DNA from: Clonostachys chloroleuca
Lineage: Eukaryota > Ascomycota > Sordariomycetes > Hypocreales > Bionectriaceae
NCBI GenBank assembly: GCA_037952775.1
Contig: JBANAY010000003.1
Location: forward strand, 27,466,001 to 27,530,000
Reading direction: 5' to 3'
DNA length: 64,000 bases
Part shown: piece after piece, positions 23,724 through 34,881 of the stretch
Layout: each line of letters opens with the position of its first letter
Position numbering within the stretch: the first letter of the stretch is position 1
Notes under the pieces: model-generated
What the model was told of the DNA's origin: nothing
Databases searched by the model: none
The model's input: the letters and a program-made list of their open reading frames with translations, nothing else
Position numbers and translations under genes: made by a program

Positions 23724-24552
23724 ATGAATAACATGAATCGCACCACGGAGGCCCCGCGGATCCTGTCACGCGGCGGTGGAATTACAGTTACATTTCTACG
23801 GGATGAGAAGACTCGAGGGACAAAACACCGTATTCAACTGGACCAGGCTGTCACTCAGGCTAGCGACGTGCTTGAGGGGTGGTTTGACGTGGCTATCCAA
23901 GATCCGGCTGCCTCCTTCACTTTACAATGGACCATGACTAGGTTGTTTCACTCGTTATCCCACGAACAGCGTCAATGGCAGCCCCTTGCGTGCCTCGAAC
24001 AATGGCGCGAGATCGTAGGGGTCTGCATCGCAAAGAATAAAGAACGGAGAAAGCTTTCCAAGCTCAATGACATGGCCTTCATCACCTCGCACTTTCTTCC
24101 GGTCTTCGGCGGCTTGCCTACAGCAGCTATCACCCATATGCCGACTAATAGCATTCTTATTATTCCTCCAATGGATTTAGACCAGGTGAGTGTGCCCGTT
24201 GGCCACTATGTGGCACTGCTGACCATGATCTGAAGATGTGCCGACTTGTGAGGGATACAGGCAGCTTTCAAGTTAGCGCTGCTTTTAAAGCTATATGCTT
24301 ATGCTTTGGAGAGGACAGAGACAGTGCATGCATGTCCTCTCTCTCGTTAATTGAGTCACATTGTATTTTCAAGAAGCTTGAGATATATAAGCCCCCGACT
24401 CTAATGCCTTCATTCTTCAACTGGCATCGTCTATTATATATATATAACTATTATCATGTGAGTCTCAACCCTCGCCAGGTTGGTTTCTATAATAAGGCCA
24501 CCAAGGCTAACACGTTCATTTACCGGACCTTAGCGATGGGCATAACTATTTT
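23724..24552 (+). CDS. orphan protein
   Basis: Unrecognised. Exon 1 is 23724-24185 and intron 24186-24235 (GTGAGT, AAG) is phase 0. The second exon stays open to 24760, but beyond about 24550 it overlaps an opposite-strand gene, so the true end is probably earlier, perhaps after another intron. The first 150 residues look like a compact globular domain (R-G-G-G-I-T-V-T-F, Q-W-T-M-T-R-L-F). Only the first exon is well supported. Confidence 0.45.
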
Positions 24553-25230
24553 CTACCTGGTTTCACTCTCCAATCTTTCTTTATCTATTCTCTCAATCTC
24601 CTTCAAAGCTATTCCTCGCACCTTATATAAAAGCTTCTGTATCTCCTTAATCTCATCTCTACAATTGCCAGATTTCAAGAGCTGGGTAGCGCTACGTTCG
24701 GCAGCGCTACGCATAGACTTGAGGCTGTTCTTGAGCTTCTTGTATATATCTGGGGTATAGTTCTTGCTTTCAGGGATAAGCCCAGATCCTGAGATTGACA
24801 TTTGGATGTGCTGATTCCTATCATTGATCAATGATATCGCCTTCGGGTCGTGAGATGCGCCCAGCTTATCAAATACTGGGGTGATTTTGGAGGCCTTTTG
24901 AATATGGTTCCCATTCTCTGAGATCCAGTGAATAAACTCAGAAAAGAAATTCTGTGCAGTGACGTCGTAGTACACATTGCCGTTAGAAGGGGCATTCTCA
25001 GGTATGGTTTCGTCAGGCATGCCCTCGGGGGCAGCTGCTATTATTCTCTTGTTGGACTTGGGTGAATCAGTCGACGTTTGGTGTTGATAGTATAAAGGCT
25101 CGGTCTGAGCGATTTCGCCATTGTCAGCACTGGCAGCCAGCTCAGCCTGACGGTTCTCGATCCGGCCGCCGAGGTCGTTGAAGCTCGCTATTCGGTCGGT
25201 GGCCTCCTTGGCAAGCACTTTCAGATCCAT
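24553..25230 (-). CDS. orphan protein, 225 aa
   Basis: A single-exon frame starting M-D-L-K-V-L. It has a polar, low-complexity N-terminus and a basic helical C-terminus ending in a Glu/Arg/Lys coiled helix. It is convergent with the gene at 23724. No motif was recognised. Confidence 0.5.
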   Translation of the reverse strand: MDLKVLAKEATDRIASFNDLGGRIENRQAELAASADNGEIAQTEPLYYQHQTSTDSPKSNKRIIAAAPEGMPDETIPENAPSNGNVYYDVTAQNFFSEFIHWISENGNHIQKASKITPVFDKLGASHDPKAISLINDRNQHIQMSISGSGLIPESKNYTPDIYKKLKNSLKSMRSAAERSATQLLKSGNCRDEIKEIQKLLYKVRGIALKEIERIDKERLESETR

Positions 25231-25358
25231 AAAGCTAAGTAGGTAGATGCAATACGTGAAGGAATTAAGAACGAGTGCTAAATGTCAAAGGAAATACGTA
25301 GGTAGTCAGACTCTTCTACAGATCGAAGTGGGTGATGAGCTAATACTTACGGAAGAGT

Positions 25359-25450
25359 GTTGCTTAGTCAAAAAGGCCGGTCAGAGGCCTTCGGGAACCG
25401 ATTCTTCACGTGGTTCATTTAGTCTATGTGTGTTCAGGTAGATAAGAAGT
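25359..25450 (+). repeat. direct repeat, left copy
   Basis: About 92 bp beginning GGAAGAGTGTTGCTTAGTC and ending GTAGATAAGAAGT. It recurs in the same orientation with roughly 80 percent identity at 27639-27729, on the other side of the F-box pseudogene. Confidence 0.8.
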
Positions 25451-25782
25451 GGTTGTGCTTTCTTTTATTTGCCTCCCTTTTCAAAATCTGTCATCTAGCA
25501 TGTGCAACTATATTGATGTGAGTTATCTGTGCCAGTCTTCAATCAAGCTACTAGGGCTGACACTACAGCAGGAATTCAGCTGTGAGCACTTCAACTATCT
25601 GATAAAATCACGATGCCCAAATTATATTGAGACCCAGAAACGGTGCTCTCCTACTGTTGTTAGCAAACATACTGGTCATAGCTAGATATCAGGAGCTACA
25701 GCAACCAAGGGCTGTTTCCTGGTGCATGTGATCAAGCCAACCTCTGGAAGTCAAATTTCATCTCCCTAGAGCGCATCTCAAG

Positions 25783-27388
25783 ATGGAATTCTCCAATCTT
25801 CCGAGCGATATCCTCTTGGGTATTATGGGATTCCTCGAGATAGAGGATCAATTTCATTTAGGCCTGTGCTGCAAACGCCTTAATTTCTTTCTTGACGACA
25901 AGATATGTCGGCAGAATCTTTTGGTCGGTGACAATTTCTATTGGGTACAACTTTCACTAACCAATCTAGACCTATGCACCATTCTCCGTCAACCCGGAAT
26001 CAGACGCTAGATCTTGGAGGTCGCTTGTAAAGCGGACTATTGCAGTGAAGACAGCTCGTCCATGGTTGCTGTCTGCGATTGCTGTTTGCACCAGCTTTAT
26101 CTACAACGATAGCGTCGTGGTGTATTGTGTTGGGCAATCTATACGAACTCTCTGTCTTCAAGGATCTGTCACAGAAGAGATAGCTATCGATCTGCAAAGG
26201 ATGCTCCAAGCTACTCATTTAGATGGGTTTATATTGGAGGGAGTCGGACTGTTGCACTATGTGTGTGGCTTTGTCTCTTGCTTATTACAAGTCAGGGGCG
26301 AAAACACACAATACTGGCTTGCTTCATGCCATGCTGAGCAGGAGGTGGTCCGACTGTGCGAGCTGGTGTCCACTGATCAAATTTTTGTGAGAAATACCGA
26401 GGACTACCTCTATTTTGGTGTCATTGTTCATGGAGTGAACAATGATTAATGGAGTATATAACAACTTTATATTATATCAGGGCGGGTGTCCTCACCTTTT
26501 CTCCTACCAGAGATTTTTGGTAGTGCAGTAGGACAGGACACGACCTTTAAGATTATTGACGATTATTTTTACGGTGTTTCAACAATTCCCATCAACGGCC
26601 CGCAAAGTTCATTCTACTCGATGTTTCGCTTTCGAATAGGCAACCATCCTTCCGACCAGATTCTCCCCGAGGCTCCATTGGAGAGGATAGTTGGGAATGG
26701 TAGTTCCATTGACAATAGCTGGTCTACCATTGACCTGGTGCAATATAAAAGAACTGGCAAGATTTTCATCAAGGAAACCGGAAAGGAAGTCACGGCTGCT
26801 GGCTATAGTCAAAGATTCTGCTACCAAAAAGAAATCAGCCCCCCTGGATATAAATTTACGAAGGACGAGACCGTGACGGTTTATATCGGGGATCAGGGTT
26901 TGACAGGTTGTGTCTCAACGTCTATAAATATATCCATCCGTTGGTACAATTTCTTGAGTGGATGCTTTGTTGATCTTATCAAAAGTTCGGATACTTCATA
27001 GCAGCCGCAGCTCTACTTACGATCGAGGTCAGGTAGGCAAGGCGAAAGCGATGGAAACATCCATGCATGGCCATCCTATGAGGAGGTAGAATCCCTTCTT
27101 ATTCTCAATCCTTTTGGTGATGGCTCTGTCAAGGCCTGGGCAGCGGATGACAGATATATATTATATCTAAACGGCGAATTAGAAGATTCAGCACCAATGC
27201 TGATACTGGTATCTTTCGATCCGCAGTTACAACTGTTTGGGTTGGAAGGCTCGATAGCACCATTGCCTAAGTCAATCCCTGCATCATTGGAGGGTGAATT
27301 CAGTACTAGGCCTTGGTCCGACAGAGTATGGCCATTCTACCTTAGCTTTCCAAGTGTGGGAAAAGTTCTTAGCCAGACTAAAAAATAG
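25783..27388 (+). pseudogene. F-box protein pseudogene
   Basis: The N-terminus is a clear F-box (L-P-S-D-I-L-L-G-I-M-G-F-L). The rest resembles the long fungal F-box proteins that end with a W-P-F-Y-L-S-F motif, here at about 27335. After the F-box the frame shifts at about 26007. It then has in-frame stops at TAA 26447-26449, TAA 26459-26461 and TAG 26999-27001, with family-like sequence continuing in the same frame after each. F-box proteins recruit substrates to SCF ubiquitin ligases; this copy cannot make a full protein. Confidence 0.75.
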
Positions 27389-27638
27389 TATATATAAACA
27401 AAACTTACTCCTGGCATCCAAGATTCCAACGGCCATAGTCCTTGCCTATCTGAACGCCTGGAATATCGTCGTCTATTCTATGACTAAAGAAACTTCCTCA
27501 AATAGGCTCCTGTAGCTGAATTTCCATTTCAACTCAAAGTGCTGTACCCTCTATTTCTCTGAATACTACCGTTCAAACTTTCAAGCAAGTTGAATCACAC
27601 TGAAGTGAGTTCTGTTCCTTGAACCACATCGCAGAAGG

Positions 27639-27729
27639 TTGCTTATTCAGAAAGGCCGATCAGAGGCATTTGGTAACTGATTCTTCACTCGATTCACTTA
27701 GTCTGATGTGTGTTAGGTAGATAAGAAGT
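27639..27729 (+). repeat. direct repeat, right copy
   Basis: Second copy of the 92-bp repeat seen at 25359-25450. The two copies bracket the F-box pseudogene at a distance of 2.28 kb. Confidence 0.8.
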
Positions 27730-27731
27730 AG

Positions 27732-27938
27732 GATTGTGGATATATTGGATACTTTACGATTGAATGGTGTCCAGAAGCGTTCAAGGGATATAAAGGGCCT
27801 TCTGCAGATCATGATTTGGTCGAAGAACCAAGGGACCCGAAGAACCCAAACGTGCTTACGAAGTGTAGTGTCTGCATACGCAAGGAAACTATGCCGGAGA
27901 TATCTCTGTTCTATAGAAATGATATAACCAGGGAATGA
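27732..27938 (+). other. possible exon or gene fragment with CxxC
   Basis: A 68-codon frame without an ATG opens directly after an AG (GTAG at 27728-27731), immediately after the right repeat, and stops at 27936-27938. It contains one C-S-V-C pair and an I-E-W-C-P motif and looks protein-like, but no upstream exon was identified. It may be the tail of a lost gene. Confidence 0.3.
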
Positions 27939-28486
27939 ATGGTGGGCTATACCTGGTCATCGTCAACTTATTCTTGGAACATTGTTATGGGGTCCCGAAT
28001 AGATTCTTCATTTAGACCAAGCTGCTCGAATACTATGGTTTGACGGCATGTTTTGAATCTCGTCAACGCCTACAGCTAAGGTGGTCAAGGAGTAGTGTCC
28101 CAATAGCTTAGAAAAATACGCTGGAATAAAATAGGCAGGCAAAGAGGTAAAGGGGCCATGGATAAAGCCTCAGCCTTGAGCCAGTAAGATCAACGTTGCT
28201 TCGCAGCTTGAGGATCCTTGTTCGGCTATCAATAGTTTCGTTATGGGCATGCGTATTATTTCTGTCCTTGCCGAAGCTGTAATCGACGAAGGCTTGATGG
28301 TGTAAGGCCTTCAGCTGGAGACATGTGACGCCAGCTGGAGCTATTTCTGTCATCTGCCCCTGTTCATTTCAATCTATAAGAGAGCACTCATGCACTCAGC
28401 AAAGTAGAATTTTTGCCTGTCCCACTACACAAGTCTTTGACTGAGACACTTTTTCTGGCAACTGCATCCTATACCAATCACTAGAC
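27939..28486. other. intergenic
   Basis: Upstream region of the 549-residue gene; nothing else seen. Confidence 0.5.
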
Positions 28487-30136
28487 ATGTCTTCCTCACC
28501 AATCTATCAAAGGTCTGATGGCTTTCAACTCTTGCCTGTTCAACCTGCCCTTGAAGCATCGGAATGCCAGGAAAAGTCTGCGGACTTATCACTACCATAC
28601 CATGGCTCCGCAGCCCCAGGACTACAAGATCCCAAACCAATACCGTTATTCAACAAGTATATAAAATATGAAGATCGAGAGTCAGATGGTGCTCCTTCAA
28701 AGGCAGCCACCTCTACGCCAGCACAAGATATCACGCCACACTATGGCAGTTATAGTCATCATGGACAACTGGAACCATTCGTGGTACCTACTCTCCCCAC
28801 CGAGATGGCGAGTTCTCAATCCACCACCGAAATCGGCTCAGCTCCGCTCTGCAATTCTTGGGTACAACTCAGGCAACAGTACGAACCCTCATTACCTGCT
28901 GGAACGCCGCTCGCAGAAGTAACGAATGTTCAACAAATGGAGCACGCCGCCGCTGAGATCATGCGACATCCCCCTCTTGGGGAATGGTATCGTAGGCAGC
29001 TTACCCGGCCTGCTGCTTGGGTTGAAAGCCCAATGCTAGCTTGTGACCTACATGCCATGTGTCCTAATGTCGTTGCAGAGGCTGCCCGCAGGGCAGTGTT
29101 CCTGGGGTTGTATGTTGCGGGAGATAGGGATTCTGTATCACATTTACAGAACTCTGACCACAACGAAGTTGTGAAGCAAATAATGCAGTCTCTTCTATAT
29201 TACAGGACCGCAGAGGATGGTATTCAGGTGATTGCCCTCCTGCGTCGAGTTTTATGGCCTTCCGTGCGGAGCCAAGTGCATCCTTCTCGCAATCGAACGC
29301 CATTACAGAATTTGAATCTCCTTGCAGAGAGTCTTGGAGTCCTAGGCCTTGATCACCCAGAGCAACTTTATTCCGGGACATTCCACCAGAAGCTTGCATC
29401 TAGCCGCGTCTTTCAAGGACAAAATATAATAGCGATTGATAAGGAGATCAGGCAATCTTTAGAGGGCACTGAAATACTCATTCCTGAGATGGAGTCCCAC
29501 TTAGCGTGGAACCTTCCTATAACTCAAATAACTGATTTTATACTCTGGAAACGAGCCCTGCCCTTCCTCAATATAGAATCGCGCCAAGAGATGACTATCT
29601 TATTATCAGTCTTCTCTATCTACTTTAACCGCCGATTACCACCACCAGTTAGATCGCATTTAGCAGATAACTCGCGTCTACTTGAGTGGAGTCGAGATAT
29701 ACTTCGTATTCCACAGCTTTGGACATTGCAGAAACTTCGCGAAATGTTACCATTGCACCTCTTGGCGCTATGGGCGTATGAAATGTGGGCATTGGGACCG
29801 AAGGTTATGCGTCCTTCAAGGGAGGCTTACGTCAAACAGAACATCCTTAAGTGTTTCGGGGATATATTACAAGGAAAAGGAAACAAAGGTCTATATATAG
29901 AGATACTGGCACGGATGATCCAGGCGCTATATTGTGTGCTTTCCAGCCGAAACTCGCCACTAGCTTCTCTCACGGAGCGGGCACTATATATCAGCAGGCA
30001 GCTTTTACTTCCCGAACCATCGTTCGAGGCCACCCAGTACTGGATCATCAGACTTGCAGGTCCTATTGCTTTAGGCCATAATGAGGCAGCTAGTATGTGT
30101 TGTCCTAGGGAGGAACTTGAACAAACCAACGGCTAA
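28487..30136 (+). CDS. orphan protein, 549 aa, single exon
   Basis: A long intact frame, the largest uninterrupted one between 10 and 49 kb, starting M-S-S-S-P-I-Y. The first about 130 residues are polar and likely disordered. The rest is helix-rich and leucine-rich with repeated W-x-[LR] positions, suggesting an all-alpha globular domain. There is no signal peptide, membrane segment or known catalytic motif. Its intact state, beside several dead genes, suggests it is used. Confidence 0.65.
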   Translation: MSSSPIYQRSDGFQLLPVQPALEASECQEKSADLSLPYHGSAAPGLQDPKPIPLFNKYIKYEDRESDGAPSKAATSTPAQDITPHYGSYSHHGQLEPFVVPTLPTEMASSQSTTEIGSAPLCNSWVQLRQQYEPSLPAGTPLAEVTNVQQMEHAAAEIMRHPPLGEWYRRQLTRPAAWVESPMLACDLHAMCPNVVAEAARRAVFLGLYVAGDRDSVSHLQNSDHNEVVKQIMQSLLYYRTAEDGIQVIALLRRVLWPSVRSQVHPSRNRTPLQNLNLLAESLGVLGLDHPEQLYSGTFHQKLASSRVFQGQNIIAIDKEIRQSLEGTEILIPEMESHLAWNLPITQITDFILWKRALPFLNIESRQEMTILLSVFSIYFNRRLPPPVRSHLADNSRLLEWSRDILRIPQLWTLQKLREMLPLHLLALWAYEMWALGPKVMRPSREAYVKQNILKCFGDILQGKGNKGLYIEILARMIQALYCVLSSRNSPLASLTERALYISRQLLLPEPSFEATQYWIIRLAGPIALGHNEAASMCCPREELEQTNG

Positions 30137-30991
30137 GCTATAAGAATGTTTTACTTTCTGGTGGTCCTCAGAAATAGAATTATATTGCTAGCAATCCGTT
30201 TATTGTGTATTTACATTCGTTTCAATTTGGAAAGATCCAGGCTGTTATATACACGCACAAATATATATATTGTTCTACACTAGAGTTGGATGGATTCTTG
30301 GTGTACGGAATGTTCCTTCTGCGAGTTGTTGTCGTGGGGTCCAATCCCCCCCGCACCACGATGAATGCCGAGGCAATTCCACCAGCCTTCGGCGACGCAG
30401 AGACGACCCGAATCGATAGAACCACTAGTAATGATGGTTTGGGTAGAGCTTGATAGCGGAGAGGTCGTGAATGGGATAGGGCGCTATTAAGCTGGGTGTT
30501 GGAGTATGCCCAGGAGAGCTTTTAGATCCTGCAGAATCGCTGGAACCAATAGAAGAGGGTGCCAGTCAAGGTTAGGAAGGCGTGACGAAACAGAAGTTGA
30601 GGAAGTGCTTACCAGTCCTCCTGTCTTTGAATGCTGTCAATACAAGACAATGTTGTTGGAGGAGCTATCTCAATTCCTACCGTATCTAGTATGCTATCAA
30701 GGCTAGGCAATACCACACTCATTTCTTTTCCCAAGACCTGCTGTAGCATTATTCAGAAGACCCCATATTTGGAGGACTTGAGTGGGTGTGATTACGGACC
30801 TGGGAAACTGTGATGATCCATAGCAGTTGCCCATACTGCTCCCAAACCCCTAATATTAGCAATCATGATGATGAAAGACTGAACATACAGGACACGTTAT
30901 AGGTAGGGTAACAATAATACTATCACAAGGAGCTGCCCATAAAAACAGAAATAATGTAGTGATAATAAGCTGCAAAACTAGCTCCTCCTTA
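30137..30991. other. intergenic
   Basis: About 850 bp with no supported gene. A short GGGGTCCAATCCCC stem-loop at about 30337-30350 recalls a tRNA T-arm, but the rest of a tRNA is not present. Confidence 0.5.
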
Positions 30992-32347
30992 CTAGAGAGC
31001 CCATGACCAAGGCGTCGCGTCCTGAAGACATCCGTACACTGTTCCTGATCTCGCTGCTTCAGATATATGCCAATACTCCCCCGCAAGTGATTTGTCAACA
31101 CTGCTGCGAGGTATGTTACCCTTCAAACTACCGGGATTTTCCTCGGCTATGATATTCATTAACCGGCTAAACCGGTTCACTGGTAGCCGTGAGCCGGCAG
31201 CAAACGTCCTATTCCCTCGTCTTAGTGAGCCCATTGGGCTAAAAATAGTAATAGATCCATTATTTTCCATCCATGTGAGAGATTCTAGATTCCTCTTCCT
31301 TTCTTCCAACCAAAGATTGAACATGTCACGTTGCCCTGGTGCCAGGAAACCCGTGTATATATGGCTATAGTCGACAAAAATCGACTTGCCATCAGAAAGG
31401 GTGCGGAATGTGGGGCTGGAATCAACATCGGCCTTTTGAAACTTGTAGCCTCGATTTTGGTATTTAGTAATAGCCGCAGCGACCTTGTCCTGTCTTTGAA
31501 TAGTTTTCGGGCGCCATAGCGTCGCATCCCGTTGGCTGGCCTGTTGATAATATATGTGGCTCGCGCACCAACCACCGATGAAGCATTGAACATGACTGCT
31601 GTAAAAAGACTGGATGAAACTTATATAGCCTCTGATGTTGGAGTAGTGATGGCCAATTATGAGCTGTACCTTTTGCCTTCCGTCGGGGGTGTCGATATGG
31701 CCATTTAGGATACTAAACGAGCGACCGAAGGGATCCTCATAATCCAGCTCACTGGTCGGGGAAACCCCGGCGACACGCATAGTGAGTTTCCCTGAAGAGG
31801 CCAATTCAAAGCGGAAATTCATGCTCCGACTTGAACTGGTCTTGTTAAATAGTTGGACCATTTCAAATGCCTGCTGTCCGATCAATTCAGTTGCAGCTTC
31901 AGGTGTCATATGTTTGATCCATGATCCAAGAGAGCTCAACTTAGAGCCGCTTATGACAATATATTTATTTCGTAGAAGCTCTTCCTCAATTCTAGTAGTC
32001 TCGGCGTGCCAAGTCACACCGCACGCCTTCAGCACGTTGACTATATCCGCGACTGACTCCTTATAAGCCGTCACGTAGAAGTCCCAATCAGAACCTGGGC
32101 CGCAAGACCCCGGGACGAAGTACTCTAATGCATGAGAACCACTTAGAAGGCAACCTGTGTCGAACATTACTGCTAAGAGCATCAATGCGTACTTGAAGGT
32201 TCTTTGAAGGTAGGAAACAGGGCTGATTCGCCATTCGCAGCACTGCGATTTTAGCGGAATGTCGGCCATATCGTCAACTAAAGCAACTGCGTCGCCTAGG
32301 TTGACGTCTGCAAGGACACGCTCAAGCTGGGCGTCTGCGATAGTCAT
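30992..32347 (-). CDS. putative nucleotidyltransferase-fold orphan protein, 451 aa
   Basis: Intact single-exon gene starting M-T-I-A-D-A-Q. At residues about 68-93 it has L-S-G-S-H-A-L-E-Y-F followed by G-S-D-W-D-F-Y. This matches the nucleotidyltransferase pattern of a Gly-Ser turn and a D-x-D metal site about ten residues later. A third acidic residue was not assigned. A conserved-looking K-V-Q-L-I-I-G strand and C-F-I-G-G-W-C-A-S-H segment follow at about residues 230-270. Substrate and pathway are unknown; it could also be a non-catalytic relative. Confidence 0.55.
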   Translation of the reverse strand: MTIADAQLERVLADVNLGDAVALVDDMADIPLKSQCCEWRISPVSYLQRTFKYALMLLAVMFDTGCLLSGSHALEYFVPGSCGPGSDWDFYVTAYKESVADIVNVLKACGVTWHAETTRIEEELLRNKYIVISGSKLSSLGSWIKHMTPEAATELIGQQAFEMVQLFNKTSSSRSMNFRFELASSGKLTMRVAGVSPTSELDYEDPFGRSFSILNGHIDTPDGRQKVQLIIGHHYSNIRGYISFIQSFYSSHVQCFIGGWCASHIYYQQASQRDATLWRPKTIQRQDKVAAAITKYQNRGYKFQKADVDSSPTFRTLSDGKSIFVDYSHIYTGFLAPGQRDMFNLWLEERKRNLESLTWMENNGSITIFSPMGSLRRGNRTFAAGSRLPVNRFSRLMNIIAEENPGSLKGNIPRSSVDKSLAGEYWHISEAARSGTVYGCLQDATPWSWAL

Positions 32348-32740
32348 TCTGGTGTATTTCAGATAATGCTTTATAGTGTATCTAACTACATCTCAGATAG
32401 AAAATTTCATCCCACGCCAATAATATATATATACGGGCTCGTAGTGCTCAGGGCTTAAACAAGCAGACTGGGGCTTATTTTAAGCCCTGGCCTAGCGCTT
32501 AAGAGGCCTCTACCCATCTAACGGTTAGCGCCGACGCGAATAAGCCATGGCGTCGTCGCCAGCTCACTTTAGAACCGGCTCAGTATTATTTTCTTCTTTC
32601 TCCCCTCTGGATGAGTGTCTACTTAGGACCTGCAATTGTCCCCTTATTTATCCCTCCTGTGTCACACCATAATCTTCATGCAAACTGCCAATTTGATTCT
32701 ATAAGGATTTTATTGGGATTTTTTCCCCATCTCTACTATC
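32348..32740. other. divergent promoter region
   Basis: The NTase-like gene and the membrane-protein relic start on opposite strands from this 393-bp interval, which has AT-rich TATATATATA stretches near 32424. Confidence 0.45.
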
Positions 32741-33361
32741 ATGTTCGCGGTTAACCCTGCTCAAAATGGCCACGGTCAGTCGATTTCAATATATGACTTG
32801 ATGGTAATCGAGTTACATAATGCTCCAGCATTGAACAACATCTTGGTAGCTGTCTCCAACTGGGTATTCTTTGCCGGGTTTATCGTTTTTCCGGGCACCT
32901 TCAGGACTCTGAGCCATTCAACTAGCCTTGGTGACTCTAATACTGGAAAATTATTTCAAAGTGCTGTGCAGAACGTACCGCTTCTTGTAATTGGATGCCT
33001 GTCTTGTTCAATTGGAGCTATAGGAATTATTATCAGTTCATGGAAGTTGAAAAAGAATTATGCTTGGATTATCGATCATATACTCCTGTAAGTTAAGGTA
33101 GTAACGTTTATTGATATGATACTCTAACTCTTTTATAGGCCGGGTATATAAAATACTTCTGTTTCATTGTTGGCAATGTTAATTAATATATATACTGCGC
33201 AGGGAGGCAAATGGTCCTGCACGGCTATTGTCAGCTTTTCTATCGCTGCCTCCTATGGTGTTCTTATGGTAACATCGCTGTTTGTCTTCGAATTCGGCAT
33301 CTTGAAGAAACTTAGGGATGTATCGGCAAACAAAAGGCGCGCAAAGTGCAGATACTTCTAG
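32741..33361 (+). pseudogene. four-span membrane protein with in-frame stop
   Basis: Exon 1 (32741-33087) encodes two hydrophobic spans. Intron 33088-33138 (GTAAGT, branch CTAAC) joins in phase to exon 2, which meets TAA at 33149-33151 after four codons. The same frame then continues with two more spans to the stop at 33359-33361. The lost codon sits between well-matched halves of the protein, so I read it as a nonsense mutation. Without read-through only half the protein would be made. Family not named. Confidence 0.5.
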
Positions 33362-33681
33362 ACAGCTAGTAAGGGGCTATTAGATAGATTGATCGCGGCT
33401 ATTGATATGGGAAGGAAATGACGGCTTGCTTACTTATGCAGAAGGAGCCGTGGGCGTACTACTTGCTGTGCATAGGATGGAATTTAGGGAGGAGACACAA
33501 TATGAAAGAGTATAGATGTATTTATCTTTTAATGAAATTTAAATTCAACTGCCTGTTCAATTTCTTGCGATAGCTGAATATATATTTTGATCAAGCTTGT
33601 AGGCACGGTCTTCAACGCTTGTGATGCCAGAATTTTCAATGTCAAGTTATCAGTTTTGCTATGGTCCATGCTAGGTAGCAG

Positions 33682-34401
33682 TTAGCGGTTGTCTGTCTTA
33701 GGTACATGTAAGAAGCCGTACACAAGTGACTGCGCTTGATTGGAATATATCTGTAAAAGTAGCATCGATGGGCCTGCAAATTCCCTCCATCGTCCTCCGA
33801 CACGCTTGCGCTCTCTGATCTGGGCCCGCAAATGCGAATCGGCTACGTCTTTGGACTGAGAACTAATGTATATATCAAGAGCTATGGTTGCATTTCCACG
33901 CCCTGGTGCTGGTGGGATTAACCCACGCTGACGGTCTTGCTGTATCCTACGCTCGAGATGTTCCAAAAAACTTGCGAGGCGTGCATATCCAAATCTGGCA
34001 TGAATAGATTCATCTCTAGAAAAGATGACATTCTCTAGCGTTTGGATGCTGGTAGTTAGATCAAGTGCGGCTGTTGGGATATTGGGTGGGATTGTGGTTT
34101 TTATGAGCAGTGACTGCCACGCTGGGAGAAGGAGGCCCACTGTATTGAGAAAAAATTCGGCAGCATCACTTCGTACCAAGCGCCCAACAAACTCTGTTGT
34201 CTGTAATAATGATTTCTTTCTTGATCGTTTTCTTGTTTTATCAACCCGCAAAGGCCGATTGATGGATAGACTCACATTTAATACCTCCGCTGCTTTGTGA
34301 CTTTGTGGTGTGGGATTGGCATCGTGGAGCTGAATCGCTGCAAGACGTAGTATAAGATCCTTGACGCTATTATTGTCCGCCATGTGTCCATGTTTAAACA
34401 T
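33682..34401 (-). CDS. orphan protein, 239 aa
   Basis: Single-exon frame. The likely start is the second methionine (34383, M-A-D-N-N-S). It has a basic cluster T-R-K-R-S-R-K-K at about residue 58, a possible nuclear signal, and helical segments. No recognised domain. Confidence 0.5.
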   Translation of the reverse strand: MFKHGHMADNNSVKDLILRLAAIQLHDANPTPQSHKAAEVLNVSLSINRPLRVDKTRKRSRKKSLLQTTEFVGRLVRSDAAEFFLNTVGLLLPAWQSLLIKTTIPPNIPTAALDLTTSIQTLENVIFSRDESIHARFGYARLASFLEHLERRIQQDRQRGLIPPAPGRGNATIALDIYISSQSKDVADSHLRAQIRERKRVGGRWREFAGPSMLLLQIYSNQAQSLVYGFLHVPKTDNR

Positions 34402-34881
34402 TTCAAAGCTGGAGGCATCTTGCTTTTTAAGGTATTTCTAGGGGCCTAATTACACCTTGATGAGTTGCTGTGGTTTAATAGGGTTAATTTACGCCAGGCC
34501 TAAATTTAATCCATGAGAGGCAATCCCCCACAGAAGGCCCTGTAACTTAGCTACTAGGTACCTATAGTGTACACTGATGCATACCTCCATAGAAAGTCAG
34601 GCCTCCACAGAAAGCGCACTCGCTTGGAACAACGGCCCTCCACAGAAGGCCCTGTGACCTAGCTACTAAGTACCTGTAATGTACACAATGATACCTCCAT
34701 AGAAAGCCAGGCCTCCACCGAAAGCCCACATCATTGACTTTTCACAAGAGCTTATTTACAACCCGATGTATTTACAGGACTGTTGTATTTAAAACTACGG
34801 AATAACGAAATATAAGCCACTGCTTGATCGAATTTTTGGCATCGCTAGACATTGAGCCCCATCAACTTCATTGCAGTAGCT
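34402..34881. other. intergenic with direct duplication
   Basis: Contains two imperfect 93-bp direct copies (next entry) and AT-rich sequence before the gene at 34882. Confidence 0.6.
34526..34729 (+). repeat. two 93-bp direct repeats
   Basis: Copies at 34526-34619 and 34637-34729 share CCACAGAAGGCCCTGT, then AGCTACTA-GTACCT, then ATACCTCCATAGAAAG and AGGCCTCCAC. Most differences between the copies are C/T or A/G transitions. Confidence 0.8.

Noticed and set aside
30300..30365. Possible tRNA because of a T-arm-like GGGGTCCAATCCCC near a CACCA
   Set aside because: No matching acceptor, D-arm or anticodon arm could be assembled around it.
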